A DNA stretch of 51,492 nt from Clostridia bacterium (GTDB lineage Bacteria; Bacillota; Peptococcia; Peptococcales; BICA1-8). Below the pieces are notes generated by a model, which searched no databases, was not told the DNA's origin, and saw nothing but the letters and a program-made list of their open reading frames with translations. Numbering within the stretch: the stretch's first letter is position 1; each line of letters opens with the position of its first letter. The translations under genes were made by a program, and so were the position numbers. The stretch lies in assembly GCA_030154225.1 (NCBI GenBank), contig JASKKI010000009.1:1-51492 (forward strand). Direction: 5' to 3'. This document shows positions 9,300-16,409 of the stretch, piece after piece.

Positions 9300-9482
9300 A
9301 TGAAAAAAAGTATCCAGTTATTAAAAGAAATTGAGCTTTTACGAAGTCAATTACACAAGGTTATTGAACTGGTAGACGGTAATTTAATTTCAGAAGATGT
9401 CATACAAATAAGCCAAAAACTTGACCAACTATTAGTAGAATACTTAAAGACTATCAAGGAAGAGAAAGAAAAACCTTTTTAA
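9300..9482 (+). CDS. Spo0E-like aspartyl-phosphate phosphatase
   Basis: This is a 60-aa protein of the Spo0E family, which dephosphorylates Spo0A~P and so delays sporulation. The length fits, and the family signature SQKLDQLLVEY (Ser38 to Tyr48) is clear, preceded by a helix of the type IELLRSQLHKVIEL. It has a good AAGGAG site eight bases before ATG. It is divergent from an XRE regulator and stands alone on the plus strand. A Spo0F-like protein is encoded 4.5 kb away. No Spo0A is seen in this window. Confidence 0.88.
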   Translation: MKKSIQLLKEIELLRSQLHKVIELVDGNLISEDVIQISQKLDQLLVEYLKTIKEEKEKPF

Positions 9483-9581
9483 TTATATCAAAATATTATT
9501 ATTCAACTAATAATTAGTAAATTTATTTACAATTATAACACATGGTTTCACTATTATATTTCAAGTGTTTTATTTAAACAA

Positions 9582-9605
9582 AAATAGGACTCAATTGTCC
9601 TATTT
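9582..9605 (-). terminator. Terminator of the histidinol-phosphatase gene
   Basis: AAATAGGAC - 6-base loop - GTCCTATTT, followed on the minus strand by TTTTTGTTT. The stop codon of the PHP gene lies inside the stem. Confidence 0.75.
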
Positions 9606-10397
9606 AAAACTAATTAGTTGAGGTTTTCCTTTTTCAAAAGTCCAGATACCCCTAAACCCTAATTCCCTAGCAATTTGTATTCCTTTATCTAAATCCTGAC
9701 CTAATTGCTGTAAGTGATGGGCATCTGAACCTATGGTAATAATCTCTCCACCTAATTCCCGGTACCATTTTAAAATATCTATTGTCGGTAGTGGTTCACC
9801 TAGACCCTGTCTATATCCTGAAGTATTTATTTCTATACCTTTGGAATTGTTAATTACATTTTTTAAAATTTCTCTAATTATTTCTTCATAATCTCTTGCC
9901 GTAAACTTTTGAAAATGTCTCGGTACATATCTTTTTAAAACATCTAAATGACCCAAGACATGAAAATCACCATTTTTAGCTGTTTCTAATACTTCATTAA
10001 AATACTTAAAATATACATCTCTATCTTCTTCATCATTGTAAGTACGATGTAAAACCTGGTTACCTACATAATGAATCGAACCGAGAAAAAAGTCAAAATC
10101 TTTATCTTTTAAAAAATCAGAATGTTGTTTTTGATAGAGATGCGGTTCTCCCAATTCCAAACCTTTTTTTATAGATAACTTCTTCCTAAATTTTTCTCTA
10201 CATTCCTCTATTTCTTGGGAGTATTTACTAAAGTTAAAATGACCTAATCCTTGATCAAAGGGATTAAGATCAAAATGTTCAGTAAAAACAACCTCTTTTA
10301 AACCAAGTTCTACCGCCCTCTGGCAATAATCAATCATTTTTACTTTACTATCAAAAGAATTATTAGTATGTATATGATAATCAACTAAGTAGTTCAT
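9600..10397 (-). CDS. hisJ: Histidinol-phosphatase, PHP family (HisJ type)
   Basis: This 265-aa metal-dependent phosphatase probably removes phosphate from L-histidinol phosphate in histidine synthesis. PHP motifs are visible: VDYHIHTNNSFD near residue 4, FTEHFD near 39, GSIHYV, HLDVLKRY and GSDAHH near 230. No other his gene is next to it, so another phosphoester substrate cannot be excluded. ATG 10397 follows GGAGGT; the track's GTG 10409 precedes that site. A repeat block separates it from tsaD. Confidence 0.82.
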   Translation of the reverse strand: MNYLVDYHIHTNNSFDSKVKMIDYCQRAVELGLKEVVFTEHFDLNPFDQGLGHFNFSKYSQEIEECREKFRKKLSIKKGLELGEPHLYQKQHSDFLKDKDFDFFLGSIHYVGNQVLHRTYNDEEDRDVYFKYFNEVLETAKNGDFHVLGHLDVLKRYVPRHFQKFTARDYEEIIREILKNVINNSKGIEINTSGYRQGLGEPLPTIDILKWYRELGGEIITIGSDAHHLQQLGQDLDKGIQIARELGFRGIWTFEKGKPQLISFK

Positions 10398-10439
10398 TGT
10401 GACCTCCACATCGCTTTTAGGGTAATTTTATTGTTAGAC

Positions 10440-10681
10440 AATGGCTTACAAGCCCAGACTATTTGGTTAGATATACCAAGTAGTTAACTTATTGTGTCAG
10501 ACAAAGCTAAAGTGCTAGGCTTTTTGGTTAGTCGTACCAAGTAGCTAACATTTTTCGTCTAACACAAGCTTAAAGCTAGATTTCTAGGTTTTTTCCGGGC
10601 ACTGAGCACTGGGCACTGGGCACGTTCTTTTGTCAGACGCAGAATGTTAGCCCAGAAATATTGTCGGACGGAATATATTCA
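10440..10681. repeat. GTCTGAC modular repeat block C (tsaD 3' end)
   Basis: Reading with transcription, the block has two units of ACTTC-GGGTGAACAT...GCGTCTGAC, then the centre CGTGCCCAGTGCCCAGTG, then about four inverted units with GTTAGACG or TCTGACAC variants. It begins inside the last codons of tsaD, and that gene's TGA is part of the first unit. Confidence 0.87.
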
Positions 10682-11713
10682 CCCGGAAGTATAATCACTA
10701 AACTTCAGGTTGGGAACTGCATTTAAATTCAACCCGGCAAATTCTCCTCTTAGCACCTTATAGTGGGCGGCGGCACCAATCATAGCAGCATTATCAGTAC
10801 AATACTTCATTGGTGGATAAACTAATCTGAAACCCTTTTCCTCTGCTCTTAAGGATAATCTTGTCCGTAATACACTATTAGCTGCTACTCCACCTGCCAG
10901 TAAAATTGTTTTTACTTTTTCTTTCACTGCCGCTCCTACAGTTTTTTCTACTAAAACTTCTACAACAGCTTCCTGAAAACTGGCCGCTATATCAGCCTTA
11001 TTAATGGGTATATTTTTCATTTCGCATTGATTAAGATAATTTAAAACAGCAGATTTAAGACCGCTAAAACTAAAATCATAACTTCCTTCCTCAAGCCAAG
11101 CCCGGGGTAAATTAACAGCTTTAGGGTTACCTTCTTTGGCTTTTAATTCAATCTTAGGACCTCCCGGATAACCCAAACCTAGAGCCCGGGAAATTTTATC
11201 AAAAGCCTCCCCGGCAGCATCATCTCTAGTTTGTCCCAAAAATTCATATTTACCGTGTTCCAATATTTTTATCAGAGTAGTATGTCCACCCGATACTATT
11301 AAGCAGACCACTGGAAATTCAATATCACTATGGGTAAGGAAGTTTGCATAAACATGTCCCTCAATATGATGAACACCAATCAGCGGTTTTTCGGCGGCAA
11401 AGGACATAGCTTTAGTAGTAGCAACTCCCACTAGTAAAGCCCCTACCAATCCCGGACCATAAGTAACTGCAAAATGAGTTAAATCGGGAATTTTTAAATT
11501 AGCTTTATTTAAGGCTTCCTCTATAATTATATTAATAAGTTCTAAATGCTTACGGGATGCCACCTCTGGTACAACCCCACCAAATTTTTGGTGGGTAGAG
11601 ATTTGTGAAGCGACAACATCAGCTAAAACCTCTTTCCCGTCTTTAACTATGGCGACAGCAGTTTCATCACAGCTGGTCTCAACTGCTAGTATAATTGTTT
11701 TATCCAAATACAT
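10679..11713 (-). CDS. tsaD: tRNA N6-threonylcarbamoyladenosine transferase TsaD
   Basis: This is the catalytic subunit of t6A modification at A37 of ANN-decoding tRNAs. It moves the threonylcarbamoyl group from TC-AMP to tRNA together with TsaB and TsaE. Family features include ILAVETSCDETA, GGVVPEVASRKH, the metal motif HHIEGHVYANF, VSGGHTTL and LLAGGVAANSVLR. From ATG 11713 it is 344 aa. The track's ATG 11734 lacks a good site, and a TTG at 11707 with GGGGGTG upstream is also possible. The C-terminal YTSG plus stop appears to come from the adjoining repeat. Confidence 0.95.
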   Translation of the reverse strand: MYLDKTIILAVETSCDETAVAIVKDGKEVLADVVASQISTHQKFGGVVPEVASRKHLELINIIIEEALNKANLKIPDLTHFAVTYGPGLVGALLVGVATTKAMSFAAEKPLIGVHHIEGHVYANFLTHSDIEFPVVCLIVSGGHTTLIKILEHGKYEFLGQTRDDAAGEAFDKISRALGLGYPGGPKIELKAKEGNPKAVNLPRAWLEEGSYDFSFSGLKSAVLNYLNQCEMKNIPINKADIAASFQEAVVEVLVEKTVGAAVKEKVKTILLAGGVAANSVLRTRLSLRAEEKGFRLVYPPMKYCTDNAAMIGAAAHYKVLRGEFAGLNLNAVPNLKFSDYTSG

Positions 11714-11739
11714 CACCCCCACATAAGAACTCATTGACC

Positions 11740-11949
11740 AGAATTACAAGCTTTTAAGCTAGACCAATGGGTCAGACGTACCAGGCAACTAACATATTGC
11801 GTCTGACACAAGCTTACTGGGCACGGATTTTGTCAGACGGGATATCTTCGCCTTTTAGCAATTGTCAGGCGCAAGATGTTCACCCTGAAGTATGTCGGAC
11901 GCTCAATGTTCACCTGTTAGCATATTAAACACATAATGTTCATCCAGAA
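11740..11949. repeat. GTCTGAC modular repeat block D (rimI 3' end)
   Basis: With transcription the order is four GGGTGAACAT-type units, the centre CCGTGCCCAGTAAGCTTGTG, then inverted units with GTCAGACGC. It starts within the last codons of rimI (GCTTCTGGATGAACAT holds the TGA) and ends just before tsaD. Confidence 0.87.
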
Positions 11950-12425
11950 GCCTTTTCCCGCAAGTCTTTCCACATAATAACTGCATCTTCATTAGCATCT
12001 ACGTAATAACCTTTGCGGAGCCCTGCTGCTTTAAATCCTAAACGTTCATAGAGCTTTCGGGCACTGGTATTAGAAACCCTTACTTCCAGGGTTATCCTTT
12101 CTGCACCTTTTTTCAAGGCCATTTCCATCAGATTTTGTAAAAGTATTTCACCCAATCGCTTCCCCCGGTGTTCAGGAGCAATTGCAATATTAGTAATATG
12201 GGCTTCGTCTAAAATAACCCACATTCCCCCATAGCCTATTATTTTATCCTGGTCATCTTTGGGAATTACTACTAAATAGTAGGCAAAATTATTATCTAGA
12301 ATTTCACAACTAAAAGCATAGGGTGACCAGGGAGTAGGAAAAGATAGTTTTTCAATTTCGACAACTTGAGGGACATCTCCTAACTCCATTTTTCTTAAAA
12401 GAACTTTGGAGCTTATCTCTGACAT
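11940..12425 (-). CDS. rimI: Ribosomal-protein S18 N-acetyltransferase RimI (GNAT)
   Basis: This GNAT acetyltransferase (161 aa) probably acetylates the N-terminus of ribosomal protein S18 or another target. The acetyl-CoA motif is visible in ITNIAIAPEHRGKRLGEILLQ, followed by LEVRVSNTSARKLYERLGF. It sits in the usual tsaE-tsaB-rimI-tsaD order. ATG 12425 has GGGAGG eight bases upstream and overlaps the end of tsaB by 13 bp; the track start 12440 lies before that site. The final Ser-Gly-stop looks repeat-derived. Confidence 0.9.
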   Translation of the reverse strand: MSEISSKVLLRKMELGDVPQVVEIEKLSFPTPWSPYAFSCEILDNNFAYYLVVIPKDDQDKIIGYGGMWVILDEAHITNIAIAPEHRGKRLGEILLQNLMEMALKKGAERITLEVRVSNTSARKLYERLGFKAAGLRKGYYVDANEDAVIMWKDLREKASG

Positions 12426-13120
12426 CTTGCTGCCTCCCATTTTATTTCCGCTTCTGATTTTCTTAAATAAAATGGTTCCAGTGCAAATAGATCATTTTCC
12501 TGCCCTTTTTCTAATTGTTTAAGGCCTAACACTGCTACAGAAGCTGCCCTGGGTAAAAGATTATTTAAAGGAGCCCAGAGAGCTTTATTTAAAAGTTTAG
12601 AATTGATTACTTCTTTATATTCAAAAACCCCGTCACCAAGAAAGGTAACAGGTTTTTCTTGAATACTTAATTCTTCCGCAAGTTTTTCTGGACTTATGGC
12701 AAGATAGTCACTGATGCGAATCAGATCATTATCATGCATTTCATAAAGAGCTGTATAAACTTCTTGCTTTCTAGCATTAAGAATGGGGCAAATAATTCCG
12801 GGAATACCAAAAAGATTTTGAGCCAAAGCGTCTAAAGTTGGAATTCCAATTAATTTAATTCCAGTTACTTGAGCTAAACTTTTAGCTGTGGCTAAGCCAA
12901 TTCTCAATCCTGTAAATGACCCCGGACCCTTAGTAACAGCAATTCCCGTTACATCCTTAAGCCTTAATCTGGCTAAATCTAATGTTTGTTTTATTAAAGG
13001 CAGTAACTGCTCCGAGTGGGTGTAACCGGTATTTAAAAAATTTTCCACCCAGATTTTTTCCTTATCAACAATAGCTACTCCCGCTACCGGCGTAGAACTA
13101 TCTATGCTTAGTATAATCAT
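12413..13120 (-). CDS. tsaB: t6A complex scaffold protein TsaB
   Basis: TsaB (235 aa) is an ASKHA-fold paralogue of TsaD that forms its scaffold in t6A synthesis. The sequence shows IILSIDSSTPVAGVAIVD at the start and the family signature VTKGPGSFTGLRIGLATAKS near residue 63. It overlaps tsaE by 23 bp and rimI by 13 bp, so translation is probably coupled. Confidence 0.94.
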   Translation of the reverse strand: MIILSIDSSTPVAGVAIVDKEKIWVENFLNTGYTHSEQLLPLIKQTLDLARLRLKDVTGIAVTKGPGSFTGLRIGLATAKSLAQVTGIKLIGIPTLDALAQNLFGIPGIICPILNARKQEVYTALYEMHDNDLIRISDYLAISPEKLAEELSIQEKPVTFLGDGVFEYKEVINSKLLNKALWAPLNNLLPRAASVAVLGLKQLEKGQENDLFALEPFYLRKSEAEIKWEAARCQR

Positions 13121-13574
13121 AACCGGTCAACTCCTCTACTAACCTTTCATAATGCTCTCCCCGGGGATAAAAACAAATTTCTCTTCCTTCAGGATTTTGT
13201 TTAAATTCCAAAACTAGAAATTCAGAAGGAAAAATATCGACAATTAAATTCCCCCATTCCACAAGGGTAATACCTTTTCCGTAGAAATACTCTTCATAAC
13301 CTAATTCTTCCATTTCATTTATAGAATTAAGTCTATATACATCCAGATGATAAATAGGTAATCTCCCGTCATGATATTCATGAATAATTGTAAAGGTAGG
13401 ACTAGTTATATTTTCTTCTACTCCCATTCCTTTGGCAACTCCCTTAACAAAGACCGTTTTCCCAGCACCTAACTCTCCATTCAGGGAAATAAAGTCACCA
13501 GGTCTAAGAAATTTTGCCATTCTTTGGCCGATATATTCTGTTTCTTCCGGATTTTTTGTTATTAGACAAACCAA
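13098..13574 (-). CDS. tsaE: t6A ATPase TsaE
   Basis: This is the small ATPase (158 aa) that powers cycling of the TsaBD complex. The Walker A motif GELGAGKT is at residues 34-41, and TSPTFTIIHEY and LVEWGN are typical. The start is TTG 13574, placed nine bases after AAGGAGG; no ATG is available near the site. It is the first gene of tsaE-tsaB-rimI-tsaD. Confidence 0.93.
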   Translation of the reverse strand: MVCLITKNPEETEYIGQRMAKFLRPGDFISLNGELGAGKTVFVKGVAKGMGVEENITSPTFTIIHEYHDGRLPIYHLDVYRLNSINEMEELGYEEYFYGKGITLVEWGNLIVDIFPSEFLVLEFKQNPEGREICFYPRGEHYERLVEELTGYDYTKHR

Positions 13575-13651
13575 TTTATAAATCCTCCTTGTATTTTCCT
13601 AACCTAGTCTGTAGTATATCCTAATATAAGTTAGGAAAAACAGCAATAAAA

Positions 13652-13676
13652 AAAACTGAGCAAGCTCAGTTTTTTC
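13652..13676. terminator. Bidirectional terminator between spo0F-like gene and tsaE
   Basis: ACTGAG-CAAG-CTCAGT flanked by A/T runs on both sides (TTTTTT on plus, TTTTTTTT on minus). On the minus strand it ends the transcript of the spo0F-like gene after that transcript has passed through repeat block E. Confidence 0.8.
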
Positions 13677-13699
13677 CGCTTCACTAGATTAAGATTTCT

Positions 13700-13866
13700 C
13701 TCCAATTCCTTCGTTAGGTAGATATTCCAGGCAGCCAGCATTTTGCCTCTGACAACTACTCAAGGGTTAGATTAAAAGATTAAAGTTAGATTTCTAGGTT
13801 TTTTCCGGGCACTGGGCACTGGACACCGGGTACGGTTTTTTTCAGACGCCCAATCTTCACCTGTAA
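13700..13866. repeat. GTCTGAC modular repeat block E (3' of spo0F-like gene)
   Basis: With transcription it opens TACTTACAGGTGAAGATTGG then GCGTCTGA right behind the TAA stop. It continues with the centre CCCGGTGTCCAGTGCCCAGT and one degenerate inverted unit. It lies between the stop codon and the terminator, so it should be transcribed as 3' UTR. Confidence 0.8.
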
Positions 13867-13869
13867 GTA

Positions 13870-14262
13870 TTATGCATACGCTTTTTCTTGTTTTCCTCTT
13901 ATTAGGTTGTTCACATACTTAATAAAAGATTCTATATCAAAGGGTTTTAAAAGAAACCCAACAGCCCCACCTTTTTTAATTTGTTCAATAGTTTCAACTT
14001 CACCATAAGCAGTCATCATTACTACCATAATATCAGGAAACTGATCTTTAATTTCATAAAGAGCAGTAATCCCATCCTTAACAGGCATTTTTATATCCAT
14101 TATTATTAATTTTGGTCTTAATTCTTTAGCTAACAGCACACCTTCGTCACCATTGGATGCAGTAACTACCTTGTAGCCAATATCTCCTAAAACAGTGGTT
14201 AATAATGACCTTACCCCCAATTGGTCATCAACAACAAGTATGTCAATTTCAGTCTTGTCCAT
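13870..14262 (-). CDS. spo0F: Single-domain response regulator, Spo0F-like
   Basis: This is a 130-aa lone receiver domain with no output domain. The acidic pair Asp12-Asp13, the phospho-acceptor Asp56 (KLIIMDIKMP), Thr84 and Lys106 match the Spo0F positions with a two-residue shift. VDDQLGVRSLL, MTAYGE and LKPFDI are close to Spo0F itself. It probably carries phosphate in the sporulation phosphorelay. ATG 14262 with GGAGGT seven bases upstream is preferred over the track's 14289. Another CheY-like role is possible because no Spo0B or kinase is adjacent. Confidence 0.82.
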   Translation of the reverse strand: MDKTEIDILVVDDQLGVRSLLTTVLGDIGYKVVTASNGDEGVLLAKELRPKLIIMDIKMPVKDGITALYEIKDQFPDIMVVMMTAYGEVETIEQIKKGGAVGFLLKPFDIESFIKYVNNLIRGKQEKAYA

Positions 14263-14318
14263 CAATTGTACCTCCGAAAATAATGTCATAAAATAGCTAT
14301 TATTTTTATTCTAGGAAC

Positions 14319-15497
14319 TTATTTTTTATCCTTTGAAGAATTATGACTAATTTTGACAATGTTTGTCGTTTGGTTATAAACTTCAATTCCATTGATGAAA
14401 ATTCTAAGAGGTTTACTTCTTATATCTAGGGGATGTCCATCCCATACTACTAAATCTGCATCTTTCCCCTTTTTAATACTTCCAATACGATCACCTAATT
14501 GCAAAATTTTCGCTGGAACTATTGTTAGAGCTTTTAAGGCATCTAGTTCCTCCATCCCTTCTTTAACAGCTAATGAGGCACATAAAGGTAAATATTGAAC
14601 GGGGATAACGGGGTGATCTGTCGTCAAAGCCACCGGAATCCCGGAAGCGGCTAAAACAGCCGGAGTTCTAAAAGATCTTTCACCTAATTCAACTTTTGCT
14701 CTACTGGTTAAGGAAGGCCCTACTACAGCACTAATCCCGGCATTTAGTAACTCATCAACTATTTTGTGCCCTTCAGTACAGTGTTCAATAATTATTTTCA
14801 CGCCAAATTCCTTGGCAATTCTTATAGCTGTTAAAATGTCATCAGCCCGATGGGCATGAGCCCTGAAAGGTATTTCACCATTTAATACTTTTACTAAATT
14901 TTCTTTTTTTAAATCCCTGTCTTTCTCTTTTTTATTACGGTATGTTTCTGCTTCAATTAAGGCTTGTCTTAACATTGCTGCAGTAGCCATGCGAGTATGG
15001 GGCATCTTTTTTCGTTCACCATATACCCGCTTAGGATTTTCACCAAAAGCAATCTTCAAACCTGCCTCCGGATTAATAACCATGTCAGAAAAGGTTTTCC
15101 CCCATACTTTTAATACACTAACTAAACCTCCTATAACATTGGCACTTCCAGGGGCTATCATTACCGTAGTTACTCCACCTAGTAACGCATCCTTAAAACC
15201 CAGATCATTAGGATTTATAGCATCTAGGGCACGTAACTGGGGAGTAACGGGGTCTGTTATTTCGTTAGTATCATCACCTTCAATTTGGTAGATTTCTTCA
15301 GCTATACCAACATGGGTATGGGCATCAATAAAACCTGGCAAAATATAATTACCCTGTACATTAACAACTTGAGCATCATCAGGGATACTTACCATTTCCC
15401 CTACTTCTAAGATTTTTCCATCGGCAACTAGAACTGTTCCCTGCTCATAATCCTGTTCTTCCATAGTTAAAATTTTACCATTAGTTAAAGCTAGCAT
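14319..15497 (-). CDS. Amidohydrolase family protein (imidazolonepropionase-like)
   Basis: This is a 392-aa metal-dependent hydrolase of the amidohydrolase superfamily. The metal motif DAHTHVG is near residue 60, IIEHCTEGH and LTTDHPVIP supply further ligands, and GKDADLVVWDGHPL closes the composite domain. The substrate is not evident; GGVTTVMIAPGSANVIGG is shared with a widespread uncharacterised branch. It overlaps the NIF3 gene by 7 bp and so belongs to the same transcript. Confidence 0.82.
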   Translation of the reverse strand: MLALTNGKILTMEEQDYEQGTVLVADGKILEVGEMVSIPDDAQVVNVQGNYILPGFIDAHTHVGIAEEIYQIEGDDTNEITDPVTPQLRALDAINPNDLGFKDALLGGVTTVMIAPGSANVIGGLVSVLKVWGKTFSDMVINPEAGLKIAFGENPKRVYGERKKMPHTRMATAAMLRQALIEAETYRNKKEKDRDLKKENLVKVLNGEIPFRAHAHRADDILTAIRIAKEFGVKIIIEHCTEGHKIVDELLNAGISAVVGPSLTSRAKVELGERSFRTPAVLAASGIPVALTTDHPVIPVQYLPLCASLAVKEGMEELDALKALTIVPAKILQLGDRIGSIKKGKDADLVVWDGHPLDIRSKPLRIFINGIEVYNQTTNIVKISHNSSKDKK

Positions 15498-16315
15498 GGC
15501 TCAATTACTCCCGATAACCTGACAACTTCCAGGCCTTTTTCTTCAAAGGCTTTAATCACTAAATTAACACCTATAGAATCACTAGCCATATGTCCAGCCA
15601 CAATGATATTACCGATATTTTGTTTCTTAACAGCTTCTACAACATCATCGGGAACATGCATGACAACCAGGGTACCTATACCTGCTTCGAAATATGCTTT
15701 TATAACATCTTTACCGCCACTAGTGCCTCCAGCCATAGTTACAAATACTTTACCGGCATAGCTTTTTTCCGAACCTACCCTAACTTTCGGCTGAGCACAG
15801 GTATTTTGATATTCAGGAATTTCTAAAAGTACATCTAAAACATCCTTGATTAAAGCCATGGGTTTATCCCTCAATCTGTCGTCTAAATACTGTTGTAAGT
15901 AATCCTCAACTAGTAAGTCAGCAGGAGAGTGAATGGCAATAAAAGGCATATTCAATAATTTTGCGGCATTAGCAGCCTTATCATAATTTGTGACATGCAT
16001 ATTTCGGTCAACCTGTTCTTTTCTTTCAGCCAGTGCTTTCTGAGCCTTATTTACAGGTACTCCTGCCTCTACCATCCTTTCTATTTGATTATCCATGACT
16101 TTATATAAATCTACTTTATGTACAGAATGGGGATGATGGGTTATAACACAGTCAAATCCTAATTGTTTGGCTAGCATTATCTCTGCTGTATCAATATCTA
16201 TCCCAAAGGCAATCTTCTTAATATTATCACCGGGAACAATAACTCCACTATCAGCAGGAGCTTCAGATAAACCGGCGGCTTTTAAAGCTAAATCAAAAAT
16301 TTGTTCCGTATTCAT
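15491..16315 (-). CDS. NIF3/DUF34 family protein
   Basis: This 274-aa protein belongs to the NIF3-like (DUF34) dinuclear-metal family, often called GTP cyclohydrolase I type 2 homologues. Typical segments are KKIAFGIDID, FDCVITHHPHS near residue 54 (His metal ligands), FIAIHSPADLLVEDYLQ, and GHMASDSIGVNLVI near the end. The true reaction of the family is uncertain. GGGAGGT precedes ATG 16315. Confidence 0.82.
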   Translation of the reverse strand: MNTEQIFDLALKAAGLSEAPADSGVIVPGDNIKKIAFGIDIDTAEIMLAKQLGFDCVITHHPHSVHKVDLYKVMDNQIERMVEAGVPVNKAQKALAERKEQVDRNMHVTNYDKAANAAKLLNMPFIAIHSPADLLVEDYLQQYLDDRLRDKPMALIKDVLDVLLEIPEYQNTCAQPKVRVGSEKSYAGKVFVTMAGGTSGGKDVIKAYFEAGIGTLVVMHVPDDVVEAVKKQNIGNIIVAGHMASDSIGVNLVIKAFEEKGLEVVRLSGVIEPC

Positions 16316-16409
16316 TGTAGTACCTCCCTCAGTTTTTATTAATGTGTTGGTGTGTTATAAGTAATTTATTGGGTTGCCACACGGACCGAAAATGCAACCG
16401 GGAAGCAGA

